Below, piece by piece: positions 7,949-17,878 of a stretch of 64,000 nt of DNA. The stretch is taken from the NCBI GenBank assembly GCA_000828075.3, contig JXCB02000039.1, positions 232,424 to 296,423 on the forward strand. The letters are read 5' to 3'. Numbering within the stretch: position 1 is the stretch's first letter; each line of letters begins with the position of its first letter. The notes beneath the pieces are model-generated. The model worked only from the letters and a program-made list of their open reading frames with translations. It made no database searches and was not told the origin of the DNA. Source of the DNA: Tolypothrix campylonemoides VB511288 (GTDB lineage Bacteria > Cyanobacteriota > Cyanobacteriia > Cyanobacteriales > Nostocaceae). Position numbers and translations under genes: made by a program.

Positions 7949-8539
7949 TTAGGTAACTGATTCTGTTCCTGTATCAGAACTTCCTTGTGGAGGCAACACA
8001 ATCAGAACAGATTGCCCTGGTTCACCCAAATATTTTGCCCCCTCAGGCAGAGAGAGTTGCTCCACAGTTAAACTATCTCCAATGTTCAGATTAGAGACAT
8101 CAACTTCAATCGCTTCAGGAATGTTTTCTGGGGCACAACGCAGTGACAAGGCTGTAAGGTGGGTGTCTAATACACCACCTTGTTGCTTCACACCCACTGG
8201 TTCTCCCACAAAATGCACAGGCACTTCCACATCAGTGTCGCCGTGACCTGCGACAGCAAAAAAGCTGAGGTGGTAAGGCGTACGTTTGGCTGGATGAGAT
8301 TGAACTTCCCGTAGCAAGGTTTTTCCACGCCAAGGAATATCAGTCACATTCAGGTCAATCAAAGTGTTGTTAATCGAACCTTTATTGAGCAGACGCTCAA
8401 CAACCTTAGCATCAATAACCAGAGCAATTGACTCGGTACCTTTATGACCGTACAAATTCGCGGGGATTTTTCCAGAACGGCGCAAAGCATTGGGCTTGCT
8501 GCCTTCTGGCCGCTTTTGAGATTCGACTGTTAATTCCAT
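7949..8539 (-). CDS. rplY: 50S ribosomal protein L25 (CTC/TL5 type)
   Basis: 196 residues: the N-terminal 5S-rRNA-binding L25 barrel (residues ~1-95, with [14 protein letters not shown] and [20 protein letters not shown]) plus the C-terminal TL5/CTC beta domain ([19 protein letters not shown], then [19 protein letters not shown]). The long form is usual outside gammaproteobacteria. It lies downstream of purA on the same strand with a hairpin repeat in the 115-bp gap, and has its own terminator. Confidence 0.96.
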   Translation of the reverse strand: MELTVESQKRPEGSKPNALRRSGKIPANLYGHKGTESIALVIDAKVVERLLNKGSINNTLIDLNVTDIPWRGKTLLREVQSHPAKRTPYHLSFFAVAGHGDTDVEVPVHFVGEPVGVKQQGGVLDTHLTALSLRCAPENIPEAIEVDVSNLNIGDSLTVEQLSLPEGAKYLGEPGQSVLIVLPPQGSSDTGTESVT

Positions 8540-8569
8540 GTTAGGATTTTAGATTTTGGATTTTTGAGC

Positions 8570-8608
8570 CACTGCGTTGCGGGGGTTCCCCCCGTTAAAG
8601 CAAGTGGC
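8570..8608. repeat. GC hairpin repeat between purA and rplY
   Basis: GCCACTGCGTTGCGGGGG and its complement (CCCCCCGTTAAAGCAAGTGGC) form a stem-loop. It belongs to the iterated family seen again at about 20990-21375, 22960-23100, 49390-49510 and 52440-52620. No T run follows, so it is not an obvious terminator. Confidence 0.7.
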
Positions 8609-8654
8609 GGATTTTGATACTATCACGCTCGTATTGGCACAATGCCTTACACCC

Positions 8655-10178
<1,524 letters not shown>

Positions 10179-11225
10179 ATGGCTTTATATGCAGAATTAC
10201 ATAGGCATCTAGGCGGCTCAGTTGTCCCTCGTGTTTTGTGGCGATACTTCGAGCGCAACTCGTCTGATATGATTTCCCGGTTTGCTGAGTATTCAGAGTT
10301 TGAAGAGTTTTACACGCGCCCACGCAATACTCTAGATGAGTATCTGGAGTTACACACTTTGGTAGAAAGCGTGCAAACTGTGGAGACTTTGCCTTACTTT
10401 ATTTACCGCTTGCTTAGAGGTGCTTACATTTTTGAGAATTTGGCTTATCTAGAACTGCGCTACACCCCTTATTTGCGAACACCAGACCATCTGAGTCAAT
10501 CACAGAGAATTGACAAGATGGCAGAAATTGTGGAAGTTGTGGGCAAAGCAAGCCAAATATCGGAATATCCGATTGTCACTAGCCAAATTCTTTGTATGCA
10601 CACACGCTTACCCTTTGAGGTGAATAAGGCGATTATTGATTTGGCAGCACAAAACAAGCAGTATGTTTGTGGTGTAGACGTGGCTGGAGGAGACAGCTAC
10701 TATGCCGATCGCATGGAGGAATGGATTAGCTTGTATGATTATGCGCGATCGCTTGGAATTAACACCACAGGTCATTTTTATGAAACGACTGCTGGATGTT
10801 ATCCCCAACTTTTACCTTATCTGATGCGGATTGGTCACGGCATTCAAATTCCTCTGTTGTATCCTGAGTTACTTAAAGAGGTAGCGACGCGCGGGCAGTG
10901 TTTGGAGGTTTGCCCCACAACCTACTTGAAAACTGGGACTTTGGAAGACATACGTCAACTCAAGTTAGTGTTTGACCGATGTTTTGATGCCGGGGTAGAC
11001 ATCGCTATTTGTACTGATAACGCCGGGTTGCATAATGTGCGTCTGCCGTTTGAGTATGAAAATCTCTTGACTTACGACATTATCAACTTTCAACAGCTAC
11101 AAGCTTGCCAGGATGCAGCATTCCGTCATGCTTTTGCTTGGCCCTACAGCCAGCGTCCAGTTTCCTTACTCAATGGGTTGCTAAACCCACAACCTGTCCA
11201 AACCTTAGTCAGTATGGAGTCATGA
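10179..11225 (+). CDS. Adenosine deaminase family protein
   Basis: 348 residues. The amidohydrolase metal site starts with LYAELHRHLGGSVVP (HxH). It continues with VCGVDVAGGDSYY, TGHFYETTAG, IGHGIQIPLL, CLEVCPTTYLKTG and ICTDNAGLHNVRLPFEYE. The last two correspond to the deaminase 'CP-SN' and 'TDD' sites, here CPTTYLKT and CTDNAG. The substitutions mean the substrate could be adenosine or a related purine. Divergent partner of purA. Confidence 0.85.
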   Translation: MALYAELHRHLGGSVVPRVLWRYFERNSSDMISRFAEYSEFEEFYTRPRNTLDEYLELHTLVESVQTVETLPYFIYRLLRGAYIFENLAYLELRYTPYLRTPDHLSQSQRIDKMAEIVEVVGKASQISEYPIVTSQILCMHTRLPFEVNKAIIDLAAQNKQYVCGVDVAGGDSYYADRMEEWISLYDYARSLGINTTGHFYETTAGCYPQLLPYLMRIGHGIQIPLLYPELLKEVATRGQCLEVCPTTYLKTGTLEDIRQLKLVFDRCFDAGVDIAICTDNAGLHNVRLPFEYENLLTYDIINFQQLQACQDAAFRHAFAWPYSQRPVSLLNGLLNPQPVQTLVSMES

Positions 11226-11268
11226 ACGACTATAAGGGTTTTATTAGTAATCAAAATTTTGAGTAGCA

Positions 11269-11306
11269 AGTCATGAGTGGAATAACAAGTTAGTTCGCTC
11301 ATGACT
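11269..11306. repeat. Inverted repeat after adenosine deaminase
   Basis: AGTCATGAG and CTCATGACT form a 9-bp stem with a 20-base loop, 44 bases past the stop. No T run follows; terminator function doubtful. Confidence 0.4.
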
Positions 11307-11389
11307 CAGCACTCATTTCTTAGAATTTTACTGAAAGATGAAGTGATTGCTGTGTAAAAGCCTACCCTATATAAGTGGTGAGGAGAGTG

Positions 11390-12145
11390 TCAATTTAGTG
11401 TTGCTTGCTCAAAGGATGCGTGATTTGGCAAGGCAATATGCCAATCACGTAACGTTTCTATCTCAGCATGAGTATCGAGAAATTCCCCATCCAGCAGGTG
11501 TCCGCCTGCCTTGCGATCGCTGGTAATGAAATGAAAGTGATAACCGTCTGTATTCACGCTCTTAAAGTACTGCGGTAGGCGGAATCCTACAAGAGTCCCC
11601 TGCACGTTTCGCAATTCAAAGATAACTTGTGAACGCTTAATCACCTCGCTTATTGGTGGATAAGGAGGTTTCTGTTTAGGAGCGCTCCTGACTTTGAGGT
11701 ATGGGAAAATTCCTTGTATACGGATTGCATAGGGAAGGTTTTTGGAGGAAAGTTGCTGATCAATTGCTTGCTGTAATCCTTCATAAGTCATGCGTTCCTT
11801 AACACGGACTGTTCGTTCCTTACGAAAAAACGTCACTGCGGCAAACGGTGTCTTCATCTCGTCTTTGACTGGATAGGCAACCCCATCACCTTTAACCTGA
11901 AAAAACTTGCCATCAAGTGCTATGAGTTCACCGTCCAATCCCTCTAAGGTTCCTAAACCAAAGTTCCCTTGCTGCTTTATGTCCTTAAAAGTCGTCATGC
12001 CATCATAGATTCCAGCCGACAATGCCCCTACAGTTGAGAATTGAAATCCTAGTTTTTTGTGGACGTGTTGGGAATAACCAGGCAATACACAAAGTATCAC
12101 GGTCATAACTAGCAATCCAATCCATAAGTAGTGTTTGAGCTTCAC
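11390..12145 (-). CDS. budA: Exported alpha-acetolactate decarboxylase
   Basis: 251 residues. A hydrophobic signal segment (residues 6-22, LWIGLLVMTVILCVLPG) precedes the family domain: FQFSTVGALSAGIYDG, GLGTLEGLDGELIALDG, VPYPV-like VAYPVKDEMKTPFAAV, GTLVGFRLPQYFKSVN and the metal-binding YHFHFITSDRKAGGHLLDG with its three His. The family converts acetolactate to acetoin. The signal peptide implies periplasmic or extracellular action, as reported for some Bacillus-type enzymes. It stands alone with no acetolactate synthase or butanediol genes nearby, so the physiological role is unclear. Confidence 0.9.
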   Translation of the reverse strand: MKLKHYLWIGLLVMTVILCVLPGYSQHVHKKLGFQFSTVGALSAGIYDGMTTFKDIKQQGNFGLGTLEGLDGELIALDGKFFQVKGDGVAYPVKDEMKTPFAAVTFFRKERTVRVKERMTYEGLQQAIDQQLSSKNLPYAIRIQGIFPYLKVRSAPKQKPPYPPISEVIKRSQVIFELRNVQGTLVGFRLPQYFKSVNTDGYHFHFITSDRKAGGHLLDGEFLDTHAEIETLRDWHIALPNHASFEQATLN

Positions 12146-12374
12146 GAAACCCTCCGAAATGTCTTAAACAACAGAATTGGTGAGTATTTAGTTGTTAGCA
12201 ATAGGTAAGACTCACTTATCTGTGACAAAAATTCAAATCAAAACGCAAAGCGCGAAATTTGAGGTGTCCTCATTATCAGCTTCAAAACTTATGGTACGAA
12301 AATTTTAATTTTGAATTTATAATTATAAATTTTGAATTCCCCAAAGGAGTGACTCGTCCTCTAAACTGTAATTT

Positions 12375-14165
12375 ATGGTGTCAACTATTCAAGCTTTATC
12401 AGCAGAAGTCGTACATCTCATTACAGCCGGAGAGGTTATTGACTGTTTTGCTGCTGTCGTGCGGGAATTGGTGGAAAATTCCCTAGATGCAGGTGCAACG
12501 CGTATTGTAGTTTCCTTATCACCCCAACAATGGCGTGTGCGTGTAGCAGATAATGGCTGCGGAATGACATTAGATGATTTGCATAAAGCAGCAACGCCAC
12601 ACAGTACCAGTAAAATTCGTAATTGTGCAGATTTGTGGAAAATTACGAGTTTGGGGTTTCGTGGAGAGGCGTTGCATAGTTTGACGACTCTAGCAGATTT
12701 AGAAATATTGAGTCGTCCCAGAGGTGGAGATTGTGGTTGGCGGGTTGTTTATGGGTATGCTGGGGAAGCATTGTACGTAGAAGTCGCTGCGATCGCTCCT
12801 GGTACAGTGGTGACAGTCTCTAATCTATTTGGTAATTGTTTACCTCGTCGTGAAGCGTTGCCAACAGTAGCACAACAAATGAAAGCAGTGCAAGCAACAA
12901 TTCATCAAATCGCCCTATGTCATCCTCATGTTACCTGGCAAGTGTGGCAAAATGACAAAGAGTGGTTCACCCTTTGTCCCTCCGCTTCGATAGGACAACT
13001 GTTGCCTCAGATTCTACATCAGGTTAAAGAAGCTGATTTACAGGAATTAAAATTAGAAATACCGAATCCTGAGAACTCAGAACTCAGGACTCAGAATTCA
13101 GAACTCAGAACTCAGAATTCAGAACTCAGAACTCAGAACTCAGAACTCAGCAGCGAGAATTCAAGACTCACAAGCGAGAACTCAGGACTACATTTGGTTA
13201 TAGGATTACCTGACCGGTGTCATCGCCATCGTCCAGATTGGCTGCGGGTTGCTGTCAATGGACGGATGGTGAAGTCGTCGGAATTAGAGCAAAGTATCCT
13301 GTCAGCATTTCATAGAACATTACCACGCGATCGCTATCCAGTTTGTTTTCTGCATTTATTCATTTCTCCCGAACATATAAACTGGAACCGCAACCCAGCA
13401 AAATCAGAAATTTATCTCAACCAACTGAGTCATTGGCAAGAACAAATTAGTGAGGCGATCGCCCAAGCACTACGCATCAATTCTACGTCTGTTAAAGACG
13501 CAGTTCACACAACGCGAGTTGGTAAATTACTCAAAGCCGCAGAAGAAAAAGGTGGATACAACGTCAATCGTTCGATTCCCAGTGAGGAAGACAAAACTGA
13601 TACAGAGACGTTGGATACAACATCTCTACAACTCAAAGCCGTTGCTCAAGTCAATAACACCTACATCGTCGCAGAACATCCAGGTGGACTGTGGTTAGTA
13701 GAACAGCACATCGCCCATGAGCGAGTTTTGTACGAGCAATTGTGCGAGAATTGGAAAATTATTCCAATTGAACCGCCAGTTATTCTTTATCAATTATCTC
13801 CAAATCAAGTCTCGCAACTGCAATGCATTGGTTTGGATATAGAACCGTTTGGTGAACAACTTTGGGCAGTTCGCAGCGTACCCGCACTTTTTCAACAACG
13901 AGACGACTGTGCAGATGCAATTTTAGAACTCAGTTGGGGAGGTGATTTGCAAGCAGCGCAAGTCGCCGTTGCTTGTCGTAGTGCCATTCGCAACGGTACA
14001 ACCCTGAGTTTACAAGAAATGCAAACACTTCTAGAGCAATGGCAACGCACACGCAACCCCCGCACCTGTCCCCACGGACGCCCAATATATTTATCTTTGG
14101 AAGAGTCAGCTTTAGCGCGTTTTTTCAAACGTCATTGGGTGATTGGCAAAAGTCACGGTATCTAA
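12375..14165 (+). CDS. mutL: DNA mismatch repair protein MutL
   Basis: 596 residues. The GHKL ATPase domain spans residues ~1-330: ITAGEVIDCFAAVVRELVEN (motif I), DNGCGM (II), TSLGFRGEALHSL (III). The C-terminal dimerisation domain carries VEQHIAHERVLYEQL at the place of the DQHA(X)2E(X)4E endonuclease motif, with Glu for Asp, plus ACRSAIRNG and the CPHGRPIYL zinc motif. It couples MutS recognition to strand incision. The linker contains an unusual in-frame expansion of a 7-residue unit (13069-13190). Start ATG 12375 fits the family N-terminus. No mutS nearby, which is normal. Confidence 0.96.
   Translation: MVSTIQALSAEVVHLITAGEVIDCFAAVVRELVENSLDAGATRIVVSLSPQQWRVRVADNGCGMTLDDLHKAATPHSTSKIRNCADLWKITSLGFRGEALHSLTTLADLEILSRPRGGDCGWRVVYGYAGEALYVEVAAIAPGTVVTVSNLFGNCLPRREALPTVAQQMKAVQATIHQIALCHPHVTWQVWQNDKEWFTLCPSASIGQLLPQILHQVKEADLQELKLEIPNPENSELRTQNSELRTQNSELRTQNSELSSENSRLTSENSGLHLVIGLPDRCHRHRPDWLRVAVNGRMVKSSELEQSILSAFHRTLPRDRYPVCFLHLFISPEHINWNRNPAKSEIYLNQLSHWQEQISEAIAQALRINSTSVKDAVHTTRVGKLLKAAEEKGGYNVNRSIPSEEDKTDTETLDTTSLQLKAVAQVNNTYIVAEHPGGLWLVEQHIAHERVLYEQLCENWKIIPIEPPVILYQLSPNQVSQLQCIGLDIEPFGEQLWAVRSVPALFQQRDDCADAILELSWGGDLQAAQVAVACRSAIRNGTTLSLQEMQTLLEQWQRTRNPRTCPHGRPIYLSLEESALARFFKRHWVIGKSHGI
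13069..13190 (+). repeat. 7-codon repeat expansion inside the mutL linker
   Basis: Runs of GAACTCAGAACTCAGAATTC encode successive NSELRTQ units, then diverged NSELSSE/NSRLTSE/NSGL units, in the hinge between the ATPase and C-terminal domains. The DNA resembles the (AGAACTC)n/(GAATTCAG)n simple repeats frequent between genes in Nostocales. Confidence 0.9.
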
Positions 14166-14220
14166 TTGTAGTGAGGACTTTAGTCCTCATCTTTGAGAGC
14201 GCTAAAGAGCTATATTGAGC

Positions 14221-14285
14221 GTAGGGTGGCAGTGTCCACTACTGTGAATCTTGATTCTAAAGGGTTCACACACTGCCCACCCTAC
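14221..14285. repeat. 65-bp inverted repeat
   Basis: GTAGGGTGGCAGTGT and ACACTGCCCACCCTAC are arms of a small hairpin element lying directly before the 18-bp array. A second nested stem (GTGAA/TTCAC) is inside. It resembles GTAGGGTG-ended mini-elements of cyanobacteria. Confidence 0.75.
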
Positions 14286-14293
14286 AACGTCCT

Positions 14294-14509
14294 TGTCGTT
14301 ACTCCCGCAGTTGTTGTCGTTACTCCCGCAGTTGTTGTCGTTACTCCCGCAGTTGTTGTCGTTATTCCCGCAGTTGTTGTCGTTACTCCCGCAGTTGTTG
14401 TCGTTACTCCCGCAGTTGTTGTCGTTATTCCCGCAGTTGCTGTCGTTACTCCCGCAGTTGCTGTCATTACTCCCGCAGTTGCTGTCGTTACTCCCGCAGT
14501 TGCTGTTGT
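14294..14509. repeat. 18-bp tandem array, orientation 2
   Basis: Ten near-identical units of GTCGTTACTCCCGCAGTT, some with ATTCCC for ACTCCC, followed at 14510-14546 by GGCAAACGCTTATGAATTCG and a CCACAGA end. That trailing part is the complement of the leader at 718-755. Translations (VVVVTPA, LLSLLPQ) come from a period divisible by three and are not taken as genes. Confidence 0.88.
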
Positions 14510-14848
14510 GGCAAACGCTTATGAATTCGTAACCACAGATTCAACAAAATTTATGAATTAATATGGTTCAGATAGGATAACTTGCCCAGTTCCAAGATTG
14601 GTAGGGATGTTGCACTGCAACGTTTCTCCACACGCTTCTTCAAGAAGTCGGAAATCTGAATTAGAAAAATCGGGCAAAATACTAAGTAACTTGCTAAAAA
14701 AGCACAAATAATATCTTGAAATAGGATTTCATAGTTTTAAAAGTGTTTTCTATAGCATTTCACTTTCTTTGTTATACTTCTCAACTATCTAGCAAAATTC
14801 CGTAAAAGACGGCAAATAATATTGATGAATTGATAGATAGCACGACCA

Positions 14849-14963
14849 CCCGGAAATTTAATTTCCGGGCTAATAGCCGAAGTCCGTTAAAACGGACTCA
14901 AACCCAAAATAGGAGTCGGTTTTAACCGACTTAAGCTATAAGCCAGGAACTTGAGTTCCTGGC
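14849..14963. repeat. Cluster of four consecutive short hairpins
   Basis: In 115 bp there are four separate stem-loops: CCCGGAAAT/ATTTCCGGG (14849-14869), AGTCCGTT/AACGGACT (14881-14898), AGTCGGTT/AACCGACT (14914-14931) and GCCAGGAACT/AGTTCCTGGC (14942-14963). The loops are 2-3 bases and the stems are perfect. No gene lies between mutL and 15034 apart from these repeats. Confidence 0.85.
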
Positions 14964-15033
14964 ACTTGAGGAAAAGAATGAAACAGTCTTGTAGTACTAA
15001 TATTATAAATTTCTTTACTTCTGGAGTGCTTCT

Positions 15034-15135
15034 GTGACTCAGCCTCCCCAACCCAATCAGGAACCGAATATTTTAGGTAAATTTGCCAGTGTCGTTGGTT
15101 TGCTGGGTATTGCGTTAGTGACTATCAAGAATTAG
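15034..15135 (+). pseudogene. Short N-terminal gene remnant ending at a junction
   Basis: GTG 15034 opens a 33-codon frame (TQPPQPNQEPNILGKFASVV, then GLLGIALVTIKN). It looks like the cytosolic N-terminus and first part of a membrane helix of a larger protein, cut off where Uma2-like sequence starts in another frame at about 15118. It could be a real 33-residue peptide, but abrupt loss of the helix and the overlap with the Uma2 fragment favour a remnant. Confidence 0.45.
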
Positions 15136-15338
15136 AAACGTTGCAGGAATATGTTTTAGTCAGTCAAAGCCGCCAGCGGGTTGATTGTTTTCGTCGCAAT
15201 TCTGAGGGAAGATGGGTTCTTTACAGCTATAGAGAAAATCAAGAATTACAGTTAACCAGGGTGAATTTTTCTTGTTCCCTAGCTGATATTTATGAGGACG
15301 TATCCTTGGGTGAAACTTTTAACCCCACTTCTGGTTAA
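15118..15338 (+). pseudogene. Uma2-family C-terminal fragment
   Basis: The frame read from about 15118 (DYQELETLQEYVLVSQSRQR, then VDCFRRNSEGRWVLYSY and SCSLADIYEDVSLGE) matches only the last third of Uma2 proteins. The N-terminal part with the nuclease acidic residues is missing. Likely a deletion remnant joined to the fragment at 15034. Confidence 0.7.
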
Positions 15339-15467
15339 TGGAACCGGGCGATTCCGCTTTGCTAATGTTGTTTGGGCGATGACGCGGAGCGTCAGCCGTA
15401 GGCGATCGCCAGAACTCAGAAATGACAACTGCTGAAAAATTTACACTTTTTGATTGCTATAGCTTTG

Positions 15468-16118
15468 TCAGCGCCTATTACGACTGTAGTGTTTACGCAA
15501 TTTAAAACTAGATGCAATCAATCCTATGGCAAGCAACGTTGTAGTTACGGTTGGTTCTGGAACTTTTTGTACTGGAGGCACATAAATTCTACCATTTACT
15601 GTTGATCTAGCTCTAGTAGGAATAGTTGGATCTAGACTAAGTGTATCAACTTCGGAAAAGTTGAGTGTACCAGTAGCACCTATAAATATACCTTCCCCGC
15701 CAGTGATAGTGAAGATACCGGTTGCAGTTGCCGTGAGGGTTGCGAAATCAATTATACCTGTAGCGTTACTAGTGCCAAACAATTTATTAGTGCCACTGCC
15801 AAACACGACTTGGCTAGATGGTATGTCTTGTAAACCGAATACAGTTGGGTCTGTGTTAAAGCGGAAAAAACCAGTAGTAGGGTCAACGACTGAGTAGGTC
15901 AAGCCATTGATTGTGGTTAAACCGTAAGCAGCATCAGTACTTGTCCCTGAAAGAGTTGACGCTGTTATGCCTGGTGTAACTGATCTAGAGAAGGCTAATA
16001 CATCATAAGTAGCGCTGAATTCATTAATCATCTGTGCTGTTGCACTTTTTACATTTAACCCAAAACCTAGCAAAGTAAAGGCTACTGGAACAAGCCATTT
16101 AGTAAATAAACGAACCAT
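15468..16118 (-). CDS. PEP-CTERM sorting-signal protein
   Basis: 216 residues: signal peptide (residues 1-28, ending ATA), a low-complexity Thr/Ser/Gly-rich exported middle, and a C-terminal VPEP motif followed by a membrane helix (TVTTTLLAIGLIASSFKL) and a basic tail RKHYSRNRR. In the family this tripartite end is the signal for exosortase-dependent surface sorting. No exosortase is in the window. Function of the mature part unknown. Confidence 0.9.
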   Translation of the reverse strand: MVRLFTKWLVPVAFTLLGFGLNVKSATAQMINEFSATYDVLAFSRSVTPGITASTLSGTSTDAAYGLTTINGLTYSVVDPTTGFFRFNTDPTVFGLQDIPSSQVVFGSGTNKLFGTSNATGIIDFATLTATATGIFTITGGEGIFIGATGTLNFSEVDTLSLDPTIPTRARSTVNGRIYVPPVQKVPEPTVTTTLLAIGLIASSFKLRKHYSRNRR

Positions 16119-16294
16119 TTTTGCTCTAATTATTTAGTAAAAACCATTGAGTATTAGAATACGATAATACTAGTTGTTTTTAACTAGAAATAGTTAGGTG
16201 CTACAAAAGGGTGACGGCAAGGCAATCTGCCGGAGGCGGTAGCGCTGAGTGAAAAGCACACGCTCCGCATAAAGGCGCTCGCTATCCTATCCTA

Positions 16295-16744
16295 CTACTT
16301 TCCAAGTTCTTCACCGCGATTGTTACTCTGCCCCTTTTGAATGAAGTTGTTAAAATCTTCTTCATCCAAGCTAATTCTCCACAAGCCTTCGAGAGGCGGC
16401 TTAGACGGTTGAGTTTCGCCTACGAAACTATTGTCATAAATCAATCCAATACTGAATACCCTATTGACAGAAATTTGTCCCAATTTTCCAAAACCTTGAA
16501 TATTGCTTGGATCGGTTAGAACTCGATGCTGCAACTGTATAGTAGTTTGGTATCCACCATCAAAGTAGATTGTCGCTCGATTCTGCTTGAAGCGTACCTG
16601 AACGTTGTAAACTCCACCAGTAGCAGCATAGTAAGCTTTTGCAGCTAAGTTGGTGCCATCAATATTCTTTCCCTGATACTCAACTGCCATAACAGGTGTG
16701 GTCAGCAAAAGCAGGGTAGGTAAGACTAGCCCTAAGACTTTCAT
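16295..16744 (-). CDS. Exported hypothetical protein
   Basis: 149 residues with a clear signal peptide (LGLVLPTLLLLTTPVMA, cleavage after residue ~20). The mature part is beta-strand-like (GGVYNVQVRFKQNRATIYFD, TIQLQHRVLTDPSNIQGFG) with a conserved-looking PPLEGLWRISLDEEDF near the end. No known family recognised. Probably periplasmic. Confidence 0.7.
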   Translation of the reverse strand: MKVLGLVLPTLLLLTTPVMAVEYQGKNIDGTNLAAKAYYAATGGVYNVQVRFKQNRATIYFDGGYQTTIQLQHRVLTDPSNIQGFGKLGQISVNRVFSIGLIYDNSFVGETQPSKPPLEGLWRISLDEEDFNNFIQKGQSNNRGEELGK

Positions 16745-16916
16745 GGCTTTGACCGCGCGTTAACGATTTATCAAGCTATATCTTTCAGGATAACGCCCAA
16801 TCTGAAGTTTCGCTGCGTCCCTTGGCGATGCTTCCTGAGGGAGCCGCGCAAGGCGCGATCGCACAACCAGAAGATGAGCAAAAATAATCGCACCAGGCGA
16901 ATCGCTTCATCGTTGC

Positions 16917-17522
16917 TCAATCGACAGCAAGCTTGAGGAAGGGTACTCCACTTGCCAAGGCGCATTCTAATTCCAAGGTTTCGCGCAATGCGTTGATGTT
17001 GATGGGAGGCTTGGGATTGGGGACCCGCGTTTGCAAAGATAGCTCAAACCATGCTACATCGTGCCACGCACCACACTTGTATCCTACACCTCGATATATG
17101 CCAATCGGCTGAAACCCCATCACTTCATGGAGCCTTTCACTGCCTTGGTTTGGGAGCGTAATACCGGCATAGGCGCTGTAATAACCTTGAAGCACCAAAA
17201 TTTTAAACAGCGAGGTGTATAAAGCTCGCCCAATACCTGAACAACGCACTGCTGGATGAATGTAAACAGATACATCAACAGCCCATTGATAAGCACTTCG
17301 GTCTTGATGAGGTGCTGCATAAACAAATCCTAGAACTTTTCCACCACGCTCGCACACCAGCCAGGGCAACTTCTGTAGAACCTTGGCAATGCGCTGCTGC
17401 ATTTCATCTAGGGTTGGTGGTTGAACCTCAAAAGAGACGGGTGAATCCCCGCAAAAGGGGGCGTAAATTCCCAGAACTTGCTCAGCATCCTGTTCAGTGG
17501 CAAGCCTGATAATGGGTGACAT
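16917..17522 (-). CDS. GNAT-family N-acetyltransferase
   Basis: Phosphinothricin-acetyltransferase-like GNAT. The N-terminus IIRLATEQDAEQVLGIYAPF is followed by SPVSFEVQPP and the acetyl-CoA loop VRCSGIGRALYTSL, then YAGITLPNQGSERLHEVMGF, IGIYRGVGYKCGAWHDVAWF. The start is ATG 17522 (MSPIIRLATEQD); a second ATG three codons upstream at 17531 is possible. The C-terminal ~35 residues extend past the usual end. Substrate unknown. Confidence 0.88.
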   Translation of the reverse strand: MSPIIRLATEQDAEQVLGIYAPFCGDSPVSFEVQPPTLDEMQQRIAKVLQKLPWLVCERGGKVLGFVYAAPHQDRSAYQWAVDVSVYIHPAVRCSGIGRALYTSLFKILVLQGYYSAYAGITLPNQGSERLHEVMGFQPIGIYRGVGYKCGAWHDVAWFELSLQTRVPNPKPPININALRETLELECALASGVPFLKLAVD

Positions 17523-17566
17523 AAAAAGCACACTCTTCTATTGCTGAAAATTTGAGTCACTAGCTG

Positions 17567-17674
17567 CTATTTTTTCCAAGGTAGCTTTGTGCCCATTTCA
17601 GTTAATGCAGAGAAGATGAGGTAGAGGATGACAACACTAGCGCTGATAAGAAAAAGAACAACCTCGTTATTCAT
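17567..17674 (-). CDS. Possible 35-residue single-helix membrane peptide
   Basis: ATG 17674 to TAG 17567 encodes MNNEVVLFLISASVVILYLI, FSALTEMGTKLPWKK. One long hydrophobic helix with a short polar N-terminus and a basic Lys-Pro-Trp-Lys-Lys end. The topology looks like small photosystem or NDH subunits, but I cannot match it to one. No strong ribosome site, so real expression is uncertain. It lies in the 347-bp gap upstream of the acetyltransferase. Confidence 0.4.
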   Translation of the reverse strand: MNNEVVLFLISASVVILYLIFSALTEMGTKLPWKK

Positions 17675-17878
17675 AATTGACGCAAGAGAGCTAATAAGCA
17701 GTACTGAGTGACATACTCCCACACTTCAGCACTTTCTATCAATCCGCAGCTCCTTGAATTGGTCGGGGGTGTTTTCCTTGTTGTCCGCTGTCCATCCCCA
17801 CCCTACTATCGTGTTCGGGTGGGGACTTCCGCGAATCCGTTAAAAAGTTGCTGACGCCAAAAGGCGTGAGCTTCAAGA

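Noticed and set aside
11269-11306. Terminator for the adenosine deaminase gene
   Set aside because: There is an inverted repeat but no T run and the loop is long; kept only as a repeat.
14294-14509. CRISPR array
   Set aside because: Units are contiguous 18-mers with no unique spacers and no cas genes. The same reasoning excludes the arrays at 735, 34373, 39470 and 49674.
14193-14561. Open frames VVVVTPA / LLSLLPQ / TTAGVTT over the 18-bp array
   Set aside because: Three frames on both strands are open at the same time, as expected for a simple repeat; no family or start signal.
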